A stretch of 64,000 nt of DNA, taken from Toxotes chatareus. Its lineage: Eukaryota; Chordata; Actinopteri; Toxotidae. Positions 48,230 to 64,000 of this stretch are shown here, in pieces. The translations under genes were made by a program, and so were the position numbers. The DNA lies in the NCBI GenBank assembly GCA_016801885.1, contig CM028901.1, positions 16,813,095 to 16,877,094 of the forward strand. Direction: 5' to 3'. The first letter of the stretch is position 1. Every line of letters begins with the position of its first letter. The notes beneath the pieces are model-generated. The model was not told the origin of the DNA. It worked only from the letters and a program-made list of their open reading frames with translations, and made no database searches.

Positions 48230-48775
48230 TACCATTCAGCCATGCTGCCGTTGTGAAGCGACTCTGAGGCCGGAGGGCATGGCGATCAGAACAATGGACA
48301 TCGCTGCAGAGATCAGGAGGACGACACACACAGAGGATGCAGCAGAGGACGGCCGGAGCTTGGAGGGAAGAGAGCTGGGTCCAGACAACAGAGACTGATG
48401 GAGAAAAACAGATATCAGCCACATCTCCCTTCTATCATTATGGGTAACATGAGATCACTGGACAATCAGATGGAACAGCGAACAGCAACATCAGCGCTAA
48501 TATCAACGGCTCTCAGACGGTTTGGGTGGACAGTCTTTCTTCATGATCTCTCCCCACTTCCGCTCATTCAGTTGGTGGACTGTACCACCAGAGGAGACAG
48601 GACCCTGGACCTGTTGTATGCTAATGTTAAGAGGCCGGGACTCACTACTTTTTGTGATGCAACATTTGCATTTGCATTACTTTTTCACTCATTGGCCTCC
48701 TCTTTCCTAATTGTGCGTTTTGTGATGTAATAAAGCTATTTCCTTTCAGAGACCAATAAAGTTTTCCTGATTTCA
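48230..48775 (+). mobile_element. Non-LTR retrotransposon relic, internally deleted
   Basis: The plus-strand frame reads LPSIIMGNMRSLDNQMEQ (from about 48422), which has the form of the endonuclease start of CR1/L2/Rex-type LINE ORF2 proteins (LPSI..NvRSL.NKmdEL). After about 30 codons it jumps to QLVDCTTRGDRTLDLLYANVK, from the C-terminal part of the same endonuclease domain. The intervening region and the whole reverse transcriptase are missing. It ends in GACCAATAAAGTTTTCC. This is a dead copy. The exact clade is uncertain. Confidence 0.75.
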
Positions 48776-51700
48776 TTTGTCACAACCAATTCTCACAACA
48801 GTAGAAGAGCCGGACAATAAAGCATTTAATGCTGCAATTTGCCACACTTAATGTAGGCCAACACACCACATCTGTGATGAGCCAATATTGGCTAATACTG
48901 ACCTCTGATTCAGATTCAGGCTGTGGTTAATGTGTTGCAGTAGCAGCCTGAGACACTTGGAATTTTTCTTTTTGGAATGAAGTGTTGAGTGTTTGTGAGA
49001 TTTAATTTCATATAATAGAAACCATCCATTGAAATTCCATCGGCTCCAGCCAGTGCGAAGAACGTTAGAACTTGTTTTTTTTTTCCCCCCTTCATTGGAT
49101 CGGATGCAGTTGAGAGGTGATGAAAATGAGTGAAGAGAGAGAGAGAGGTCCATGAGAAGACTCGAGCCAGGGAGTCAGTTGTTGGTCACTCACCCACATT
49201 ATACTTAAGTGATTTTTAAAGGCTGACCTGGTAATATTCTATATTTTACATCAACAGTTAATGTAGACGTTTTGTGTGTGTATCCAAACTAGCGTGGACA
49301 CACACACAAGTGTAGGTCATTTTGACTCAGTCTCACACACACTGTGCTGCTGTCCCCAAAAACTGACAAGAATATCCAATGTGGATGAATCTGCTTCTGA
49401 AAGCAGTCCCAAACAAATGCACTATTTCCTCCAATTTGAGTAACATTTGTGAAAAGCTACAGTGGCCAGCCTATTTTAGGAAATTACTGAGGCTCATTTA
49501 AAAATGAAACAATTCATTCGTGACCCATTTCTTCAAATAAAATATGCTAAGACCTCATGACCTGCTGTAAGAAAAAGGCATAATTTGTATAAATTACTAA
49601 AAATCATTTAATTCCGTAATACTTCCGTAATACTAAATTTGAGTGCTGTTTGCAGGCAGTTAAAGCAGCCTGTCACCATGGAAACAAAGAGCACATCACT
49701 CAAATTGCTTTTAATTACCAACTCAAAATTAAAAAAAAAAAAAGTTTCCACAGTACAGTTGTGAAACAACGTGTTTTTGCTGTTGAGGAAATCCAGATAA
49801 AACCAGATCATTTGATTTGTTTTTTTATAAGATGGGTTATTAGAGGCAGTTAGTAGTCGTAAATTTAAAACTAAAAAACAGCAACTTCAGCCCATAGTGT
49901 CAGCTGAGGATAGGCACAGCATCTCTGTCAACACACAGTATTCAAGCAGTCTCCTTCAGGTGCAGGATGATTTGACCATCATGCAGACTGCCCACTGCAT
50001 CGCGCTGGAAATGGATGAAAGCTGCACGTGTGTGTAACGTGGATAACCAGAAGGAGAAGAAGAACACAGATCAAAACCAGCAAAGTAGAAAATAATTCTC
50101 AATTCTCTTTGTGCTCAGCTCAGCAGGCACCGGCCTTGGTTATGTGTCGTATTTGTTTCTGGAGATGGATCCGACCAGACTCAAACCAAAGCTACATACT
50201 AGAGAAAAATGATTCATTTGAACGCATTTTTTTTTTTTTTTTTTTTTTTCACATTCCATGAGTGGGGACTGGGACAAACTGGCAACATGGCTGAGTGGCA
50301 GCATCAAATCTAGCTCTTTTAATACATGGTATTACCACCACCAACTGTTGACTTCTTCACAGTGTGAAGAACTGTTGGAGGGGTATGATAAACCCCCCCT
50401 GAACAGTCACTGTCCAATCACAGTTTAGCCATCATACAATCTTTGGACTTCTCCATATGTTGAATAGATGGGTATGGGGCTGTAGTAAGAGATACCTTTA
50501 AAGTTTCTTTATTACAGGCTTTCAGAAACCAGAAGATACAAGTGTAAGGAAGTGATTAAACAGTCTGGCTAACTAGCTTACTACCAACAGTTGTAAGTGA
50601 GCGTTATTTCCAAGTCAAAGGAGCACACCATTAACTAACTACAATAGTTTGAGAGTAGGAGTTTAAGCTAATGTCAGCAACTCTGTCCTGCTTCACTGGA
50701 TTTGTGGAATTTCACACTCCAGAGGCGCTGGCTGAGGTTATCTGAAATAGTGTTATGTTCTCCAAACTCACCAGTCAGTCCTGATCCTCCTGAACTTTTT
50801 CTCCTGTCATGTTAAGACTGAAAACATACAGCTCAAAAAAAAAAATGAAAAATGAAAAAAAGAACGCTGTTTCTCTATTCCCATGTCGTTGACATGGAGA
50901 TATCATGTATGTGGCCATCGAGAGCATTTTGAAACAAGTCTGTAATGTTATGTAATGTTAAAATATCACATGGAGGCACCATGGAGCTGATGCTATGTAG
51001 TTCTAACTAGTCAAATTAGATGGGGAGCGACAACAGTGACTAAGATGGCAGTACTTCGCAAACACATGCACGTGCTGGTGATATGAATACATTGACAATA
51101 TTGTTTAATAGTGCCACGAGTGGCCAGAAGAGTTACATGAAAGCAGAGAAGACGCACACTGTGATCTGGCACCGATGCCGTACGACTGTGGAAACATATT
51201 AGGAACACAGCAGTGGTATTTAATGAGCTATACACACCTTCGCTCTTGACAACAAGTGTGTGTGTGTACGTTCACACATGTGCAGGCAACTTAAAATAAA
51301 AAATTTAAAAAAAGGTGAAGCACTACAATGAGGTCACAGTTTGATCCACATCTGGCAACAACATCTGTGTAACTCCTGAGCATTTGACCTCAGGCAAAGT
51401 ACAGAAATAGACTACGATACACAGGCTAACTCTATCTGTGTCAGTGCTACCAATGTATTCGTTCTTGCCACTTTAGAGCTTTAGCCATCACTCACACATA
51501 ATAAATAAATAAATAAAAAAGCTGATGTGATATCAGATAAGAACTCGGTAATCTGGATGAAAAAACTACAAACGGCTTGAGCCCGTCTTTGTATCTCTGC
51601 TGCTTTACTTGGAGGCAGACAGACAAACAGGCCGTATTGGACCTGTAAGCAGGGTTAAGCTGAAATCTGCACCATACGGCCGAGTACACGTCGCATCAAA

Positions 51701-52049
51701 AGCTTCAGTCCTGGATGCAGTGACAGGCTGAGAGAAGGTTACTGTGTAAAATGTGATAATCCAGTGGGGCCAGTGACAGACTTTACCTCGCTGCAAAGAA
51801 AAAATAAACAAACAAACAAAAGCTACAGTACAGCAACTGGATGACTAACGTGGATACCATCATTGCAGTGTATTTCCACAACTGCTAGAAAGTGGATCCA
51901 GTCCTATGCATATTTATAGAAACAGAAGAGACCAAAGCTGTCACCACCATCACCTTCATCTGTAGTTGTCGTACTCTGTCATATCTGTATCCCAGTAGGA
52001 CGTGTTGTTCACCCTGAGACGCTTCTTTGTTCACTGCGGTTGTACAGAG
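48776..52049. other. Non-coding stretch
   Basis: Contains a poly(T) run of about 23 (50227-50249), poly(A) runs, and an (ATAA)n tract (51499-51517). No exon is recognised. Confidence 0.6.
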
Positions 52050-52430
52050 TGAGCTAGTGTAGCCTTTCTGTCAGCTCCAACCAGTCTATTCTCCTCTGAC
52101 CTCTCTCATTAACAAGACATTTCCATCCATAGAGCTGCTGCTTCACTGGATGTTTTTGTTTTTTGCGTCATTCTGAGTTAAACTCTAGAGACTATTGTGA
52201 AAATCCCAGGAGATCAGCAGTTTCAGAAACACTCAAACCGGCCTGTCTGGCATCAACAATCACGCCACAGTCAGAGTCACTGGGATCACATTTTTCTCCA
52301 TGATGTGAACATTAACTGAAGCTCCTGACCTGTATGTGCAGGATTTTATGCACTGCACTGCTGCAACATGATTCGGCTGACTGGATAACTGCATGAATTG
52401 CAAGGCGTACAGGTGTTCCTAATAAAGTGG
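52050..52430 (-). mobile_element. Tc1-like DNA transposon relic, transposase N-terminal half
   Basis: On the minus strand a terminal sequence CCACTTTATTAGGAACACCT (52430-52411) is followed by a broken frame. It contains GLSVSETADLLGFS (helix-turn-helix, near 52240-52200), then WKCLVNERGQRRIDWL (near 52140-52090), as in Tc1-type DNA-binding domains. Stops and a frameshift are present and the catalytic half is absent. It shares its end sequence with the copy at 28770-29093. Confidence 0.8.
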
Positions 52431-55400
52431 TAATTTATATTTTGTGCCAATCCATCTGGTAGATGCTGAGATATTTCTCAGGATAAGTAAAAACTTTGAC
52501 CTGATAGTGACAGTAAAGGAAAGGTCACAGGATGATCACAGTCTTTGGGATTCGTCCTTTGGGGACCATAAATGTCTGTATAACAATTCAATTCAATTCA
52601 ATTTGCTCTTATCAAAACTCTTTCCCCTTCTCTTGCAGTCACAGCTCCCACCTGTGGCCATTTTGCAATCCTTTTATTTTGATCAGCGACGCAAAATAAC
52701 TTGTTTCAGACTTGCTGGTTCTTTGGCTATAAAAAACAAAAAAAAGGCACAAGGCAGTTTGCAATGCTGAGCAAAAAAAAATCACCTCACTTTAATAATC
52801 AGTTCACTGAGCAACCACATACAAATACAAAAAAGGGTGTAGACGGTGCCAGAACACACTCAGTCCCAAATTAAAACCATGAAACCAAAATAGGGAAAGA
52901 CATGTTGAAATCAATGAGCTCTAACGTGTTATTAGAAAGCTTCCTCTCCCTCTTTGCCCGCGGCTTAATTTAAAGGGAATGACAACAAACACTTCTTTCC
53001 CCTTCTCGTCTGCCTACAGGCCTACACAGCATGTGCATACTTGGTGTGATCGTGACGCTGGAGACTCTGGGATCCCAGCATTTGGAAAATAGTTTCACAA
53101 TATGTCTCTCTGCCTTATTCATCCTTTACTTCCTTATTTCCCTCGGCCTCTCTATCTCCTCCTTTCCCCCTTCTTGCGCTGCTTGAAAACAATCCAGCTT
53201 TCAAGCAGCACATATTTTGGCAGGCGCCTTGCAAACCCCACCCCCCCAAGAACTGTATCCACATTCTGCTTTTTTTTTGGTGCTACTTTTGTTTTTGAGA
53301 CAACCCTTGGCATTAGCAGACAGACTGAGGGAAGTGAGGGGTGACTGAGGCTTTTGTGCAGTTATTTCGCTTAAATGTAAATCTGTAACTATTCCAGGCA
53401 TCTTTGCCTCAAACCAGGCTGGAGCAGGCAAACGCTGCAGAGCCAGACTGACACTGAGGACAGACATCTGACTGGGATGAAGAGGAACAGGTCCTAAATC
53501 TGATTCTTCCTCTCACATGTGACACAGATCTCTCTTTTCTGGTTTGAGTGTTTGGCAAAAAGCGAAATCCATCTGGTCCACACACTAGAAATACGTGGTA
53601 CAAAATAAGCTCAGGATACATATGTAGACTACAAGTAACTTTTATTTGCTCTCACAGCACTGTATGAACACCGCCACAGTGCTCAATAAATCCTGCATCA
53701 TTCATCTATAAACACTGACACCAGAGTAGTTCGGCTGAGCCAGCATTCACAACACAATACAACACAATAACACACAGCATTGGCACAAAAGCACATTTGT
53801 AACTTTACTGGTGCTGCCAATCACAGGACACCCTTAATTAAACCAAAATGGGAACACACATGCTGGAGTGCAACCACAATTCTTGGAATTGTTAAAGTGC
53901 TTTGTGCATTGCTCGTGCAACCTTTTATCCACGCTGTGTACTGAGTGTGTTTGAAGAAACACTCGAGGCACCGAGAGCTGAATAGCATTCAACTCGAAGC
54001 AGAAGAATGCTCTGCATCATTACAGCCTTTTCTCTCCTTTCCAGTCAGAGAAAAAAAAAAAAGAGGGCCTGTCTTTCATTAGCTCACTTGAAAACAAGGA
54101 CAGGGGAGGAAAAGCTGATATTGGTTGTTCTTGCGCATCCTGTTTCACCAGCAGATTATATCAATAAACTGCATCAGGCTTGGAGTGACGCCACTGTGGC
54201 TGGTGTGCTTGTTCTTCTTTGGTTAGTTAACAACATTAGCTAATTGTCATCATCTATTTTAGATAAGTGATTGATAGCAGTTGACTTTATAGAAAAAAAA
54301 ACAAAAAAAGACCCTGCCAACAGTTCTGTCTTGAGTATATTATGGGCCTGGTCACTCTGGACTCTGGTGTGTTCAGTGTGGTCAGAGCCTTAATAGCACA
54401 GGCTCAGGACCTGAATGCTGAACTGGTCTGGAAAAAGGCCAGACTGGTTAACAAACTTGGGGAGCAGTTTGCAACTTGAATTTGAACTGGGTGCTGAAAC
54501 TGGTTTGTGTTTCCAAAAGGTTAAAGGGAGATCCAGTTTTCTGCAAGTTAATTTGTTTTATGTCTATTGATGAAGACTCAAACCAAAGCAAAATGTCAGC
54601 TATGACTGGCCAGACTACAAAGAGGAAAATGAAATTTGAAAGCTCTCTTAGCTAAACATGTGGTGAGAAAATCTCAAAAACTCTGCCAAAATGTCAGAAT
54701 CTGGCACAAAAACTGCTCCAAAAAAGGTAAAAGTCAAGCAAGATGGAAATGCAAATATATCTTGGGGAAACAGCTGGGCAGTAAAGGGACTTCCAGGGAA
54801 CGCATCACATTGCTGACTTGGATAATTTTCCTTCCTTGAAAACTTTTATACTTTAACAAGGACCAATTCTACTCTCTTAGTTATTCATATCTCTTATAAA
54901 AAGTGCTTGTAGCTAGCATTGGAAAACTCTATCATCAGCCATGAACACCAATACTGGTCGACTCGCCAAACCCCGGGGTGCAAACATTTTGAATTCATTC
55001 TTCCTGCAATATATATGCATGACAACTATGGTATGGTTTAGGTTATAGAAAGACTGTACACCCGGGAAAGACTACAAACCAAATACAAATACAAACTTTA
55101 CAATAAACATCTGCATTGAATTCTGACGTGCCTCGTGCCCATCCACCACCCCGACCTCCACACCCTTAAGCTGAGGGTAAGCTCAAAACAAACTAGCTTG
55201 TGCAATGCGTCATCTGGACCATGTCTGAAAGCAAAAGTGTTTATAGCTGTTCTGAACCCAACACTCAGCAGCATGGAGGAAAAAAAGTCTACAGTCCTGG
55301 AGAGGGGCAAGATGCGATAACTGGAAGGGTGGTGCACATTTCAGATAATCTTTCCTCAAAGACTGTCTCTGTGTTGCACTTACTTGTACATAGAAAAAAT

Positions 55401-56487
55401 GTATTAAGAATGAAAAAAGAGCTTGAGAAGGAGGTGAAAACCCTGCCAGCTGCATTTAGTGGGCTTACTTGAGGGATCATCACTTTTGGAAGTTGTTGAA
55501 CACAACCTGGATGTTGGAATGGCTGGTGGGATGGGGGTTCAGACACCATTTGACCATTGGACACACACTTCAGTTTAATCATATTGACACCTCTACCTTC
55601 CCATGTTGCTGTATAAAGGAAACATTACTTCCTGTATTAGAACTGAGCTTTGCTGTTGGACATAAGGTGTAAGGTCCCTAATCGTCCAGTCGTTGGGTGC
55701 TGGGCTGCAGTAGACATGTCAAAATTCAACATTTATGTTGTCCCATGTCCAGACGGCCCAGCTTTACATCTGGGTCAGACCACTTAAGTTTAAACATAGC
55801 TGAATCACAGTTAAGACAGTGACCATCCATTTCTTACAGTCTGATCAATGCAATCAAGCTTCTTGTGTAATCACCCTGACATGAGAATATTGAAGGTTAT
55901 CAGGTTTGTGTTGAACTTTATCCCTGTATTTCCAAGCACATACTCATGATATTGAAATTATCATAATGAAATGAGAGAACAGTGGAAATCAACACCATAT
56001 CAACACTAAGAGCTGCCTTCTAAGAATATTTTCCAAGTTCTTGACAGAGGGTCTGCATGAATTTACTTTGGGCTCTGGAACAAGTTAGGACCAGCCAAAC
56101 AAAAGTGATATTATACTTTAAGCCAGTCCTAATTATTTCCCTACCCACATCCCTTTGGAAGTGACTGCAGATGGCTGAACCCAGAGCAGTCACTGAGGCA
56201 AGACATAACCGATGCTGCAAATCTTTGAGTGCTGACAGAATCATATATACTTTAAATGAGTAACCTCTGTGTACAAAGAGCTACTTTTAGCCACGGCACC
56301 CAGTTTAGGGAATCTGGGCCACATCACAAAAAGGAACAATACAATGTGTGACAAACAAGACAGACTGAGGTCTCTTTCATTTGGTCTGTGTGGACACTCG
56401 GTGTTCTAATAACACATATTGTTTTGCTTCCCATGTCCAACGTACCCTGACTGCTCTGTCTCACTCTTTGAGCTTCCAGTGCTTTGC
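52431..56487. other. Non-coding stretch
   Basis: Contains a small (ATTCA)n piece at 52583-52601. The block 54940-55760 has fewer AT runs and overlapping open frames on both strands and may be an old repeat that I cannot identify. No exon is supported. Confidence 0.5.
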
Positions 56488-56698
56488 ACGTGTGTGTGTG
56501 TGTCTGTCTTTCTATGGTTGTGCAGACAACTTCTGGTTTGAAACCACTGGCGCTGTTTGATGTTTAAGACCTGGTTTTAAAGTTCAGGTTAGAGTCAGGT
56601 TTAGGTTAGGGTTATGGTACAGGGTTGGGGTTTGGCATTTATTTGTGGGGAATGCATTATGTCAACGAGTGTCCTCACAACTAAAGAAAGACCAACAA

Positions 56699-56726
<28 letters not shown>
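56488..56726. repeat. Teleost GT-flanked repeat with (GTTAGG)-like core
   Basis: A GT run (56492-56502) is followed by TGTGCAGACAACTTCTGG, a core TTTAGGTTAGGGTTATGG, then GGAATGCATTATGTCAACGA, GTGTCCTCACAACTA, and a second (GT)n run (56699-56726). This arrangement recurs widely in teleost genomes. The core resembles degenerate telomere-like repeats but is too short to mark a chromosome fusion. Confidence 0.65.

Positions 56727-64000
<7,274 letters not shown>

Noticed and set aside
55098..55582. Overlapping frames on both strands around 55.1-55.6 kb as a possible gene
   Set aside because: Neither strand gives a recognisable protein. The block may be an old repeat.
56570..56640. TTAGGG-like core as an interstitial telomere marking a chromosome fusion
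   Set aside because: Only a few degenerate units are present, and they sit inside a GT-flanked repeat common in teleosts.

Overview
The window is vertebrate nuclear DNA and almost certainly from a ray-finned (teleost) fish. It is AT-rich, intron-like and full of CA/GT microsatellites. Its interspersed repeats are teleost types: a DANA/V-SINE-like SINE, Tc1-like transposon relics, LINE 3' ends, and an ATTCA-tailed repeat. No continuous prokaryote-style gene is present. I recognise one gene, thrb (thyroid hormone receptor beta, NR1A2), lying on the minus strand. The window covers its 5' part, so transcription runs from high to low coordinates. The shared DNA-binding and ligand-binding exons must lie beyond position 1 and are not visible here.

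Three thrb coding pieces can be supported. (1) At 828-1167 is the exon specific to the TRbeta2 isoform, which encodes a 112-residue N-terminal domain resembling the mammalian TRbeta2 N-terminus. (2) At 14104-14154 is a 51-nt coding micro-exon. (3) At 16060-16129 is a mostly untranslated exon whose last 7 nt carry the ATG. Pieces 3 and 2 splice to give MSEPAEKCSPRWKDEAIQN plus the first base of a Gly codon, matching the short teleost TRbeta1 N-terminus. The TRbeta2 exon and the TRbeta1 micro-exon both end one base into a Gly codon, so both can join the same downstream exon (expected to begin YIPSYLDKDELC). The gene therefore uses alternative first exons or promoters here, with the TRbeta2 start about 13 kb inside the TRbeta1 transcription unit. 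The TRbeta1 leader exon holds a 12-codon upstream ORF. A 136-bp tandem array and a possible TATA element lie just upstream of the TRbeta2 exon.

Layout: 1-827 is intron leading to the shared DBD exon. 828-1167 is the TRbeta2 exon. 1168-2520 holds its putative leader and promoter, the 136-bp minisatellite and an AT hairpin. 2520-14103 is intron with microsatellites and one SINE with clear target-site duplications. 14104-14154 and 16060-16129 are the TRbeta1 exons. 16130-64000 is about 48 kb with no recognisable coding exon. It is presumably the 5' intron(s) or upstream region of thrb and holds scattered transposon relics, microsatellites, a few CpG- or GC-richer patches that could be unrecognised leader exons or promoters, and one near-consensus DR4 thyroid-response-element-like sequence. 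I saw no CRISPR array, operon, rRNA or tRNA gene, or anything suggesting a novel multi-gene system.
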